The notes under the pieces were generated by a model, which saw nothing but the letters and a program-made list of their open reading frames with translations, was not told the DNA's origin and ran no database searches. From assembly GCA_905182995.1 (NCBI GenBank), contig CAJJDP010000076.1:132356-196355 (forward strand): a stretch of 64,000 nt of DNA. Direction: 5' to 3'. The DNA comes from Paramecium octaurelia (Eukaryota; Ciliophora; Oligohymenophorea; Peniculida; Parameciidae). The translations under genes and the position numbers were made by a program. Positions 36,651 to 47,984 of this stretch are shown here, one piece after another (position 1 is the first letter of the stretch; every line of letters begins with the position of its first letter).

Positions 36651-36844
36651 ATGGGTAATGTTGTATTTTAATTTATTTTGTTCAGCTACCATTAATACTA
36701 ATTTATTGTTTAAGATAACTAAACTCATAATCTTAAAAAACTAAGTACAAAAAATACATAAGGAATTTGAATTTAGCAAAGCTTGAACTTAAATTTTTGT
36801 ATATTATCATACACAGATTCACATTCCATAATCATTACCCTTGA
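36651..36844 (+). CDS. Possible short protein (MGNV start)
   Basis: ATG GGT AAT GTT followed by a 23-nt intron (GTATTTTA...GTTCAG) gives a 56-residue frame, MGNVLPLILIYCLRQLNS..., to TGA at 36842-36844. The hydrophobic start and absence of Ser6 make myristoylation doubtful. Could be chance in AT-rich DNA; an opposite-strand frame of similar size also exists. Confidence 0.25.
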
Positions 36845-37222
36845 GGTTGCTTTTGATTTTGAAATTTAAGTTGTACTTTTTGAGTTCTATACTATATGAA
36901 ATAGAAAAATCTTAAATAAGTTGATGAATTAAATTATGTCTATAAATATTCTTTATATACCATTATTTTGGGTTAAAATAAAGAATCAAAACGAATTATC
37001 ATGTTAATTATTATTTAATACATCAAATTTTTAGCAACAATGCAATGATACATATTAAATTTATGGAACTTTAAAACCTTTCTGTTTTATTTTATAAGTT
37101 GAATTCGATAAGTGAGCATTAAAAATATGGCTAATAGATGTTGTAGAATCCTACCATCATTGCATAGCTATAATTGCATCATATATATTTTTAAAATATC
37201 AATACAAATAACTGAATCAATA
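36845..37222. other. AT-rich intergenic region
   Basis: About 380 bases. A 43-codon minus-strand frame (MVYKEYLQTQFNSSTYLRF...) is open here, but its first 21 coding bases themselves look like an intron, so I do not call it. Confidence 0.45.
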
Positions 37223-37509
37223 TCAAAAGTATGGGCAACTATTACAGTGTTGATAATAGTTGATCCTTTGCTGATCTAAAAATAATTATATTAATTAGTA
37301 CCATTCATGGTTAGAGTCAACCCTTTGTGTTTGATGAATTTGGTCTGAAAGGATTGATCTGAAGTATTAGTAGGCAAACGAGCAGCAGGGTATTAATCAT
37401 TGTGATAGGGTTTCAGTGTAAATTCATTTGATGGCGAATTGGAGAGAGGAGGACTCAATATTATTATTGATATTTCAGGACTTGGAGCCTTCTGTTGAAT
37501 ACATCCCAT
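37223..37509 (-). CDS. Short protein with N-myristoylation-type start (MGCIQQ)
   Basis: An 86-residue product, MGCIQQKAPSPEISIIILSP..., with one 26-nt intron (GTACTAAT...TTTTAG) and a Cys-containing tail (NYYQHCNSCPYF). MGC permits dual acylation. The middle is Pro/Ser/Thr-rich. Without the intron the frame stays open into AT-rich DNA, while splicing gives a clean TGA. It has the same design as the short protein at 36114-36314 but no clear sequence similarity beyond the start. Confidence 0.5.
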
Positions 37510-37782
37510 AAATTTTCTATATGATTTGCTAAATATAAATAACTTTTATATTAATATTTAAAATTTAAAATAAATGCATTTGATACTAATCTATTAGAAC
37601 TAATTTTAAGTAAGAAAAACAATTCTCCTCTTACATCAATAAAATATCCCTTTGAAGCATGATTGCATAGTAGGCAATTATTTTATAAAATTATAAGAAA
37701 TCAATAAATTCTTATAATTAAATTTAATGTTAAAGTACATTAAATTTAATATTTAATAAAAATTAATACTAATTTATACCAA

Positions 37783-40700
37783 TCAATTATCCTATTATTC
37801 TTATTCTTATTCTTGATCTTGATTTTCTTCATTATTCTAAGGTAGTATTGGATCTTACTGTTCTACAGGCTTATTCGTGCTTTACTTTATGGTTGATTTT
37901 TCTAAAAGATATAAAAACTTCATACTTGGAAAAATTGGTTATCTATTTTATTCAACAGTTTTAATCTCTTTCCATTGATTCACATCTTCTTCTAATTTTT
38001 TGCTTGCCTCTAACATATGAAATTGATTAGATACCTTATTTTCTCAATTTATTAGGTTTCTTTTTAGCTTCTACTTCCATTAAGTATCTGAATCTCAACT
38101 CAATTCCAGTTTTATCATTTGGTAATGCCAAATAAGTTATAAATGCGTCTAAAGTTTACTCATTGTAATTTTATCCAGAAACATTATCTGTTCCAATAAT
38201 ATCATTTAATGCTTAGTAATTATCTAAAATTAGTGCTTCTTTATCCATTTTCTTCTTCTCTTCTAATTCCTTTTTGGCTGCTTCTAATCTCTTCTCTTAC
38301 TCTGATTAGACTTCCTTAATTCTATTGAGCATAAACTCCTTTGTTTATTAGGTTCTTTTGATAGATTTAGGGGATTAATCTTAAGGCAATTCTTAATTCT
38401 CTTATTTTTAAGGTTTGGGTTCTTTAATGCTTTTGGCCAATTTATTAAAGAATTCATAACCTTTTATACTAATTCGAAAGAGTGCTTCTAGAAATTCAAC
38501 ATAATCTAGAGATGCTGGTATTTCATTAGATCTGTAAGTGATGGCATTAAAGACTCTAATAAATTCAATTTATGAAATGATGTCTGGATAAATTCTGAAT
38601 CTATCTCCAAACCACATCCACAGTTTCAAAGGTATTTATTTAAAGTCAATCATTTCAATAGATTTGTAATATTCCAATTACAATAATTCATAGAGATAAC
38701 TCAATCTAAAGTTATTATTAGTAAAAATGGTCTAATAAATTTGATTTCTAAATAATTTGACAATCAATTCACTTATAGCCTTTTCTTTGACTTTTATTTG
38801 TTCTCCCTTCTTTTCTATATTCTTATAAAGAGCCTCATGCATTTTCTAATGGTCAATTTCCATTTTCTTTCTTTCTTCAGCTGCCATTTTAATTTTAATT
38901 TGCTCAGCCTTAAAGATTTCTCCATATTATTCAATCTTCTTTTGATTAAACAATTTGAATTCCTCCTTCTTTTTCTAGATCTCTTCTGCTCTCTATTTCT
39001 TCTCCAACAATTCTCTTTTGATTCTTTCTTGTTCGGACTCCTTTTACTTTTATGCAATTTTATCCTTCTATTATTTCAAATAAGCTTCTTATTCCTTTTA
39101 CTTTTCTTCTTAACGTATCTTCTTAGTATCCTTCTAAGCAGCCTTGGCCTCCTCTTCCTTTTACTTTTATTACCTTTCTTTCTTCAATTTTTCCAATTTG
39201 GCTTTAGCTTATTCATGATTTTTTTAAATCTTTTCATCTCTTAATTTAGCCTCCTCATCTTCTTTCTTTTTCTCGTCCAACTTATCCTATTAAACCTTAT
39301 TAACAATATTCCATTTTCTGGTAATAGTTTTTTAATTATTTTCTACTGCAAATATCATGTCTTCAAGGACATCAGCCACCTGTTCAACTAATAGTCGTTA
39401 TTTGGGTTAATTAAATGGTATCTTAGCCAATTCCAATTTGATACCCAAACCATATTATCTAAATGGTTCTATTTCCAGATTTCTCTTTGGCTGTGTTGGC
39501 ACATTTGATAAAGACTATGAAACTGAAGCAGATTTCCTCATTGATTTATTCTTCTACTCCATATAATGGTCTTTCTCCAAATTTTATTTAACTTTGGATT
39601 CCACATATCCCAGCATATTGGGTCTACAGACAAGTTAGAATTCTTTGGTGGTTATAGGTTCAATTAAATGGCAATTGCAGACCTTGAAAACAATATCATC
39701 CAAAACTGAATATGCGATTGTGTTCGAGTCTGGGATTTCAAATGCGTAGTTAAATTTGATAATTTCTTCCTTCTATGTTTTGTAACCTTCAGGTAACACA
39801 TATTTTGGATCTTCAGCCAATTTCTTATTGAATTCTTTGATAACATCCTTCTAATCAAAAAACATATTATCTGGATCATCATAAAGCTAAGTGGTCTATC
39901 CTTTAGCTGCCGTTACTTATTTCATCCTTTGGATCATCATTTCAATGCAGGTATGTGGTTGAATGTATTTGGTTCTCCTTGTGAATAGAATGCATGCATA
40001 TTAGGTAATGATGTGTTTGAATCCTTCATAATTGAAATTAGTTAACTCATTTTTGCATTTCAAAAGTTAGATTGCAATTGATCTCATCAAAGCATGTACT
40101 TATTCTCTAGTTACTTTGAATATCAATTCGTAATCCTTAAGAAAGGCCCACAATTCAGCTTCGTTAATAGTATCAGATTGATCTTTCAATTCATCAAAAT
40201 CTTTAGGCTTAATAATCTTATTTCCTGAATTAGCATATTTAAAGAAAACGTATTTAAATATCTTATGATACTTTCTAAAGAGTTGTTCCACTAAATAGCG
40301 TTCTCTATCCTCCTCTAATTGTAAATCCCACACCTCATATTCTGTTAATCCATGCTTATTAGGCTAAGCAACACTTTTAGAACCATCCTTAAATACTAAA
40401 TTAGTTTCCCTATCTTTAGTGATTGACACACCTTATTCAATAGATCTCTTTTCTAATTGTTTTCTAAGATTGGCCTTTTATTTCTACTAAGCCTCTTTCA
40501 TTTACTCTATCTTTTATGCTTCACTTGTGGTTCTATCATCGAATTACTTCTTGAGTGTTTCCAGTTTTTCTAGTACCTTCGGATCTGCTTTGGTTGTTTT
40601 TAAAGAAGCCAGAGAATACTATTCTTCCTTTGATAACTTAATAGATCCTATAGATCGAGAATTGAATGGGACTAATTAATCGTCATCTTCAGGAGGGCCT

Positions 40701-42852
40701 TACAATTTACTAGCTTGTTATTCTCGATATTCAATCTCATACTATTCCAATATTCTTTCAGCATTTCCAAATAATTCTAGTATTGCCATCATTCCTTTAG
40801 AGTTTCTCTTACTGAATTGCTTTATTTGTATATTTGTATGCGCAATCAATGGTTTTATTTTCTCATTCAAAAGTTGCTATTAAAATTAAATTATTGTTCG
40901 AATAATTTCAACAATTTGATTACGCTTCTATGCACCAATTGGATCCTTTGCTTGTCTCTTTTTCTCTGATGCAAAGAACATAGCCAATGCAATTTTTACA
41001 AACTTTAAAATAAACTCTTACATAGTCTAATTCTCCACATTCTTTGATAATATGTTGATGATGATTTCAGAGGATAAACTCTAGTACACGAGATTGTTCA
41101 AAAATATTTTAGCTAAGAAGTCTAACAATTAAATAGCATTCTTTATCCCGATATTAAGATTGGATGTGAACATAAAGAAATGCATATCAAAAGTGTTCAA
41201 AATATAGGTGACTCCCTCCGATGTCTACAATTGTTTGATCAAATTTTCAAGTACCAAATTTATAGGCACTGCTTCCATTGTTTAAAATATGTGAATGAAA
41301 TTATTCAAAATATACTCTCTTATTTATTGATTATCATGATTCTCAACCAATGACAATGTTAAACTAAATGCAATTAATATCTATTATACTTTTTATAAAT
41401 CAGCGGAGCGAAATTGCTCTTTTAAAGACTGAAATGATTTAGTAACTTAAATAAATGGTTCAGACACATTAAGGAAAGAGATTATGATTTATCTCTAGAC
41501 CCTTTTTTGAGCAGTGCAATGATTGTATTTGTTAAGGATTCATCCAACTCTGTATTGCCAAGTACTTCACTTAAAAAGTTAAGGGAAGATATTCTGGTAT
41601 CAATTGTATTTTTAAATTCATTCTCTGCAATCCCTATAGCTTGAGTAACCCAATCATTCAAGATACCAGTTGAAACTAATTCTTAATTTTGACTTAAAGG
41701 AATGTAAATTAATTCAACTGAATTGATGAAATCCTTAGTCTCAGGTAATACTGTTCTAATGCCTGTTGTAAATACTTCTACGAAATTGTTTCTTGCAAAT
41801 TATTATATCATCTCAACATGAAATGACACTAATTCTGGATGTCTCCTGGTACCCATTAATGCTGTGTGTAACCCTCCTTACTCCTCAAGGAACCACTCTC
41901 TTAATAATTAAACTGGTATCATTGAACCTAGTCTGGTGAATAAACGAACTGATTCATAGGCAACATCAAATGATTTGGATATTAATCCAGGTTTAAGAGC
42001 CTTTTCATAGCAAATAAGGATATACTTGAAATGCAAATACGAGTGATTTTTTAGTGGAATCCTCATTAAATAACTTAATTAATTAGTTCCCATTTGCATA
42101 GGTTTCTTTATAAAAGGCAACTATTGGTTCAAACACTCCCTTTACTCCTTTTGCCAATATGTGTGCGAGATATTTATTGTTGTTGGTAAAGAGAGAGGCT
42201 GACTACTTAATTGACAGTTACAAGTTCTTAGCCAAAGCAACTATAAAGAATTCTAAACAATTTGATGTTTTATTGAGATCTTTTTTTGGATCTAATTTTG
42301 ATAAATCAACCTATTAGTTTGCTATTATTCCATATAACAAATATGTACCTTAGGAGATTTTACTATTTGCTAAAAGCTTAGTGTTTCCACCCAAACTTAA
42401 TACAGAGTCATCTAACATTTAAGATTACTACAACACTGATGATTGTTATTAGCCTCGATAATATTTATCATAAATCTCCAACAGCAATTGATGTATCATT
42501 TCTTTATCACCCCCAAGTATCAAGGCCTTGGTATCTTAATCAATCTGGATATCGACCTTCTGATATTCTTCGCATAGAATCTTCCAATTATACAAGATGG
42601 AGGATTTCTATTAATTATCTTTCAGTGTGTCTAACTTAGCCAATGGAGTAGAAGGTCTTTTAAAAATGATTAAAATAGAAACCTGTTTCGTAACTTCACA
42701 ATTTCTTTCAGCAACTATCCAAAAGCTATGCCATTTTCCAATTGGATTAGAGATGCCTTGCTTATCTCCACTTTGTCTGCGTATTTCTTTCCATCCTAAG
42801 GTAGGACTTTTAATGAACAAAGCCAATTGTATAAATTTTCCTTAATTTACAT
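37783..42852 (-). CDS. Very large CH-domain protein, probably ciliary
   Basis: About 1657 residues. The N terminus is a calponin-homology domain of the SPEF/CLAMP type (KENLYNWLCSLKVLPQDGKK, SLIQLENGIAFGQLLKEIV), followed after a 26-nt intron by ALILGGDKEMIHQLLLEIYD. Then come long helical-repeat regions (RLFTRLGSMIPVQLLREWF, YILNNFIHIFQTMEAVPI), a Lys/Glu coiled coil (residues about 1130-1300) and an EF-hand-shaped domain near the end (DIISQIEFIRVFNAIT). Introns of 26, 25 and 25 nt are clear; a fourth break near 41446-41508 is either a 20-nt intron or a frame slip. The CH type, length and domain order resemble axonemal central-apparatus proteins such as SPEF2. The assignment to cilia is inference. 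Confidence 0.75.
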
Positions 42853-42893
42853 TTATTAATATTATTATAATAACAATAGGATAATTCAATTAC

Positions 42894-43686
42894 TCATGCC
42901 TTCTTCTTTTGATTCTCATCTCTCAACTTCTGCACTGTCTACTCTGCCAATCTACTGTAATATTCAATAGACTTGATGTATAAGGATGTCTTGCTCTTGA
43001 TCTCCTCTTCATTTATTTAAATCTTCTTAGTAACCTCTGATTCAGTCTCTTCCTTCTTCTGTATTTCTAATTTTGGTTCTGCCTTTGCAATCACATTCTC
43101 AACCTTCTCTGCATCACCTCCATGCAAAGGAACATCAACAGCAGGACCCCAAACCACTCGGATACACCAATTACCCTACTCCAAAATGTGCAGGAGTGTC
43201 TCGAAAATAGCGAATTAAAAGTACTCTCATTTTCAAATTATAATGGAACACACACAAAGGTTGAGTCTATATGGCATGCTGAACCTTCTGTAACATATTC
43301 TGAGCCCTCTGTCCTCTTGTCTTAATGAAGACCATGTTGTCAGCAACTTCTAAGTAGAATCTAGCAATCTGCCATTTGAGAGGCCCATTGTTCATAACTT
43401 CCTCATAAAATCTATTGTTGGAATGAAATCTGTACTAAGCTGCTAACTAGTTCGATAAGAACAGAAACATGAATTGCAATCGAAATCCCCTTTTGTTCTC
43501 CAAAAACAATGCTGGATTACTGTCTGGATATTCATATATAGTAATGACTCTTCTCGATGGGTATTTGTCTTCTGTTGGCAAGAACTCTTCAATTACTTCT
43601 TAATAATCTGGTGGAATCGGTTTTCCTTACAACATGATTTTTCTGACTTCCTCAGCCATAGCCTCATAATGTCTTAATGTTTGCAT
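42894..43686 (-). CDS. Hypothetical protein, conserved-looking
   Basis: A 255-residue protein with one 25-nt intron (43200-43224) whose acceptor ends CGAG, not TAG. It starts MQTLRHYEAMAEEVRKIML and has well-mixed globular composition (SRRVITIYEYPDSNPALF, GFRLQFMFLFLSNQLAAQY, KWQIARFYLEVADNMVFIK, WCIRVVWGPAVDVPLHG), ending in a charged coiled coil (QTVQKLRDENQKKKA). I do not recognise the family. It lies 42 bases upstream of the large CH-domain gene on the same strand. Confidence 0.7.
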
Positions 43687-44133
43687 CGAAATTTATATAA
43701 AGTAGAGTTAAATATTTTAGTGATTTCAACTCATTTATAATTGCTTGCTTATTTTTGGAATGCAATAATTTGTTATAATTTATTATACAAATTATATTAT
43801 TTTTTGCTTCATTATTTCAATGTCTGTTATCCATTCGATCATTGAAAACATCCACTCAAAAATATTAGACATCCCTATTAAATTTATTGTAACATCCCTA
43901 TTAATTTTATTGTAAAGCACAAGATCAAAAATTAAGAATTAGTACACTTTGTGATTCATCATATTTTGATCTAAAGGAAATGGTTGAATTATTAACTTGT
44001 CATTTCACAGATATGACTGGTATAATCATTATTGAAAAGCTTTGCTTAAATAAAAAAATAATAAAAATATGAAAAAATTAGTTATAAGATCAAGGAATGA
44101 AGCTATATTAAATCTAAAAATCTTAAAAAAATA
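43687..44133. other. AT-rich intergenic region with a short tandem repeat
   Basis: About 450 bases between divergent genes. Holds the 2 x 23 bp repeat at 43869-43914; nothing else supportable. Confidence 0.55.
43869..43914. repeat. Tandem repeat, 2 x 23 bp
   Basis: Two adjacent copies of a 23-base unit beginning ACATCCCTATTAA; the second differs by one base (A to T at the 14th position). Intergenic. Confidence 0.8.
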
Positions 44134-44427
44134 ATGATTAGACCTTATATTCAATAGCAATTATACTATGAATAATCATCAAAACATTTAATTCCTGGGT
44201 CATCAATTATTAGATAAGTAACTTAAATTTTAATAAATTTCACCATCAAAGATGCTAGTAAGAATTCATAGTGATGAATTTGATCTGTAATTTTTCATTA
44301 TTTAGAAACTTAAGATAAAAAGATAAAATAGCAATTTGATTTGCCTATTGTCTACTATGATTAGGTCAATTATATAAAAATGACGAAAGACTATGATAAT
44401 TAGAGTTTGCAAACATATACGAGTTGA
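44134..44427 (+). CDS. Possible small gene
   Basis: ATG at 44134 opens MIRPYIQQQLYYEQSSKHL, and a downstream segment reads KIKQQFDLPIVYYDQVNY to TGA at 44425-44427. Joining them needs two introns near the upper size limit (34 and 35 nt). The two segments look coding, but the joins are not secure. Roughly 74 residues, no family recognised. Confidence 0.35.
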
Positions 44428-44514
44428 TTTTGAAAAGATATTTTAATTGAAAAAGAAAGAAGATGGAATAAATATAAATTTTATTTAACTAACATAAATT
44501 ATATCAACTTATTA

Positions 44515-44828
44515 ATGTATTTCTAAAATACAAATTCTGCTTAAAGAAACGTTCCAGTGATTTAATTACAAACCCCATTCAATAACTAGCAATATGTAAT
44601 TCGAATCATAATGGCTAATAGCGCTCACCTACAAATTAATATTACACAATACAAACTTAGCCAAGACCATTCCAAGAAAGTCCAAAAACAAATAATACTA
44701 AAGAGTAATTGGATTCATTATACATAAATCTGAGAAAGGAAAATCAAACTCTCAAAGACAAACTTTAACATATTAGCGCTTAAGTTGATGAAGCGTAATT
44801 AAAGCTGGAATAATATAAAAAGTCATGA
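44515..44828 (+). CDS. Small Gln-rich coiled-coil protein
   Basis: A 95-residue product with one 26-nt intron (GTAATTCG...CTAATAG). N-terminal half MYFQNTNSAQRNVPVIQLQ is Gln/Asn-rich and disordered; the C-terminal half is a short coiled coil (EQLDSLYINLRKENQTLKD, AQVDEAQLKLEQYKKS). The intron both removes a frame conflict and joins two coding-like pieces. Function unknown. Confidence 0.6.
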
Positions 44829-44930
44829 TATTTATATATACAGCTATTTGATTTTAGAATTATTATTTTATTAATAAGAATCAAAAGTAACTGCAATATC
44901 CCTTAATCCAAAACTGCTATCTGCACCAAC

Positions 44931-45425
44931 ATGTATTAAACAACCAATAATGAACTTATTCTTAAAATTCAAGGACAATTTAATTTTTTTGCTGAATAAC
45001 TTATTTTGCCAGAAAATCTTGTAACAAACATCCATATTGATTTTTTAGTCTATTTAATTAGGAATAATGAGATTATAGTTTGATATTAGCAGTTACTGGT
45101 AGGAGATCTTAGCATTTTTTATTTTAATCAAGAAACTATAATGATTTATTGTTTTAAGAAGACCTGAAATATTCACCTAATAAAGATATATTAAAAACCT
45201 AATGGAGAGAGTATAACTCTAAAGGAAACACAAGAGAGATTTCTTTCAAGTTTAGAAATTCAAAAAATCAATATACTTTCTGAATAAACATCTTTGGTTA
45301 TTATTTAATTTTAAGTAAAAGTTTTCATTGCATTTAAATTTCTACCTAAGATAATCCATTAACTAACTCTAAGCAATATATTAATTTCTTTAAACCCAGG
45401 ATAGAAAGTTCGATTTGAATAGTGA
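44931..45425 (+). pseudogene. TGA-interrupted ORF, probably a decayed host gene
   Basis: From ATG 44931 one frame of 164 codons runs to TGA 45423-45425 but contains two in-frame TGAs, at 45081-45083 and 45165-45167. All three segments read as protein (NELILKIQGQFNFFAEQLIL; YQQLLVGDLSIFYFNQETI; ESITLKETQERFLSSLEIQK). No single GT...AG intron removes a TGA and keeps frame; a 25-nt splice at 45078 would give a shorter alternative ending at 45142. Function unknown. A minus-strand 94-codon frame overlaps 45346-45630 but is less convincing. Confidence 0.4.
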
Positions 45426-45644
45426 TTATTAAAATATTTGTTATTATCCTTGCTTCTATTCTTCTGAAGGATTTAAAAAATTTGCTTTTATAGTTATACA
45501 ATCTCTTTATTTTAGTTATTGAAATTATTACGAAAATGTACACTAAGGTTCTATTTTTAACAACATAACTAATCAGTATTATTCGGTAAAATCCTTCTGA
45601 TAGATTCATAACGATGTCATAGAAGAACAAAAAGTTAATATTAA
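45426..45644. other. Short AT-rich gap before the PhyH gene
   Basis: About 220 bases. Only a hydrophobic minus-strand frame (ATG at 45630) crosses it; I regard that as chance. Confidence 0.4.
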
Positions 45645-46581
45645 ATGTTTCGATTTTTAAGCAAATTTAACTTTAAGTAATTAACCAAATCTTAGGCTGA
45701 CTTTTATCATGCCAACGGCTACCTTGTACTTCCAAATATTGTCAGTCATCAAGAGATTGATAAATTGCTGAAAAGAACAAATGAATTAGTTGAAGATGCT
45801 GATCTAATAAATAATCAAGTATTTTTTACTCATATTCTAGATGTTTTTTGATACTAAAAATGCTCCAAGGGGCATGAGCTTTTTAGACACTGCCTCTAGA
45901 ACAGGATATTTATTAGAAATGGGGATGATTGATGAAAAAGGATAATTGAAGGTTAAAGATAAAAAGCTTGCTCTCAATAAAATAGGACATGCTATGCATG
46001 ATCTTGATCCAGTATTTGAGAGGTTTTCCTACAATAGCATTTTCAAAGCTATTCTTTAAGGAGTTGGATACATTGATCCAATACTTGCTCAGACAATGGT
46101 AATATTTAAAAACTAGAAATTTGGCACACCCGTAGATATGCATACCGATAATACTTACATCATTAGTGAACCAAAACTATCATGTATAGGAATATGGATA
46201 GCACTTGAAGATGCAACAAGAAATAATGGATGTATGTTTGCCTTTCCAAAGTCCCATTTGACACCGACAACTTATTTCAATATCTTAGATGAAACTAGAA
46301 AAAACACAATAATGATTGGAAAAAATCCAGAATATACTAAACACTTCGATCCTGCAAAAGCAGAATGCCTAGAAGTCACCAAAGGGTCAGTTATCTTGCT
46401 TCATGGGGATCTTGTGCATTTTTCTGGACATAATCATTCATCTTAATCAAGACACGCATATACGCTTCATTTGATTGAAGGACATAACAATCATTGGAGT
46501 AAAAAAGCTTGGCTTCAGAGAGTTCCTGAATTACCATTTAAAAAATACTATCAAAGAGTTTCAGAGATTGATACATTTTGA
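45645..46581 (+). CDS. Phytanoyl-CoA dioxygenase (PhyH) family protein
   Basis: A 304-residue Fe(II)/2-oxoglutarate oxygenase with one 22-nt intron (GTATTTTTTACTC...TCTAG). Iron ligands are visible: H-x-D in PVDMHTDNTYII and the distal His in LLHGDLVHFSGHNHS; the 2-oxoglutarate-binding Arg is in SRHAYTLHLIEG. GIWIALEDATRNNGCMFAFP then SHLTP is the family signature strand. Length is close to PHYHD1-type proteins (about 290). The N terminus (MFRFLSKFNFKQ) is basic and could be a mitochondrial or peroxisomal presequence. Substrate unknown; PHYHD1 relatives oxidise 2-oxoglutarate-linked lipids or small molecules. Confidence 0.88.
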
Positions 46582-46683
46582 TTTAATATAGATCACATGT
46601 TAAGTATACGTTTTCAAGTATAAATATTCAATTTGATAAACCAATGGGTTTTCTAATGAATATATTTTAATTAATTAAAATAA

Positions 46684-47015
46684 ATGTCATCTCAAACAAC
46701 AGCCTAATATAGAATGTACTTAGGTGCTAGAGTGTTGTGGCCCCCTGATTGTCCAGATGACATATTAGAAGGAGCTATAAATGAAACATAGAGTTGTTTG
46801 AAAACATACGAAGCAAAAGATGGATAAAAGGTAACAGTTTCATAACTCGTATAAAGATGGCAGAACATTTAAAGAAGTATTTGGATACTAACTTTGAACC
46901 ATTTTGGCACGTATTCTTTGGTAAGAATTTTGGATGCCATTCAATTCATGAAAAAAGAAGATTTATCTACTTTTACATTGATAAAACAGCATACCTATTT
47001 TACAAAACATAATGA
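46684..47015 (+). CDS. Dynein light chain LC8-like
   Basis: A 101-residue protein with one 26-nt intron (GTAACAG...TATAAAG). The C-terminal half is LC8: EHLKKYLDTNFEPFWHVFFG, KNFGCHSIHEKRRFIYFYID, then KTAYLFYKTQ. It keeps the W-H-x2-x-G-x-x-FG core and the FIYFY strand. The N-terminal part (MSSQTTAQYRMYLGARVLWP) is longer and more divergent than in canonical LC8, including a PPDCPDD loop. Likely an axonemal or cytoplasmic dynein subunit; ciliates carry several LC8 paralogues. Confidence 0.88.
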
Positions 47016-47559
47016 AATAAATATATATCAGAGATATTCAATTTTAAATTTAAAGCATTTTTACTCTTCCTTTGGACTTTATTTTTATCAATTTGAATGC
47101 CCTACTTTTTATTTCTAATCTAAATAATATATTAGATTTTCAGAATTAATGAAATAATCTAAATTGTATTTCAATTCCTGTCTTTCAATCGTAAGATAAT
47201 CGAGTACCTGTGTATAAAATCTAGTATAATTGTTACAGCTTATTGTTAATTAGTTTTTTTTTCATTTTTTTTAAATTAATCATAATAACTTACTTTTGAA
47301 ATTTAGTTTCAATTAATTAGTGAGTATCCTAGGATTATTAATCTTTATTAAGAAAATCTGGAAGGTTATAATATATAAATTGAATGTTAATATTTGATCA
47401 AAATATTATCACGATCTTAATATGCTTTTGGATGGTTCAAGATTTAAATAAAATTATTAGAATATTAATATAAATTATAGAAAAACAATAGATTCATTGC
47501 TTGCATATGGAAATAATTATTTATTAATATAAAATAATCATTTTAAAAACTGAGATTAC
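47016..47559. other. AT-rich intergenic region
   Basis: About 545 bases between convergent genes; no supportable gene, repeat or RNA. Confidence 0.6.
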
Positions 47560-47894
47560 TCAATTAATTGGCTTATATTATGAAACAATGATTTAGGGTG
47601 ATTATTGACCATTAAAGTCTTGAGTTATTCTATTGGGAGCTATACGATCAAGGATTTATGATGAAATGTTTTCTTCTTTGGGATACAAATTCCTAGTATA
47701 AAATTAAATTTGATTACTTGTGAGAGTCTCCAGTAATGACTACCTATCTAGTTGTTGTTATACTGTTATTCATTTATTGAAATCCAAGGTTCTAAGAAAT
47801 GGGTGTAGGGGAAGGTACTATTTACTAAGCTGATTAATATATTGTGGATTGGGCATTGTTCTATTTGATATAGCTGTTAGTTTAGATGATAGGC

Positions 47895-47984
<90 letters not shown>

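Noticed and set aside
38798-39244. Plus-strand Phe/Leu-rich ORF of 148 codons that looks like a membrane protein
   Set aside because: It is antisense to the Lys/Glu coiled coil of the large CH-domain gene; AAG/GAA codons read backwards give Leu, Phe and Ser.
45346-45630. Minus-strand 94-codon hydrophobic ORF
   Set aside because: With TGA as the only stop, frames of this size arise often in such AT-rich DNA; composition is Ile/Leu-heavy with no domain.
46090-46130. Apparent 18-nt intron (GTAATA...AACTAG) in the PhyH gene
   Set aside because: The frame is open without splicing, and the retained residues (VIFKNQKFGTPVDMHTD) match the conserved lead into the iron-binding motif.
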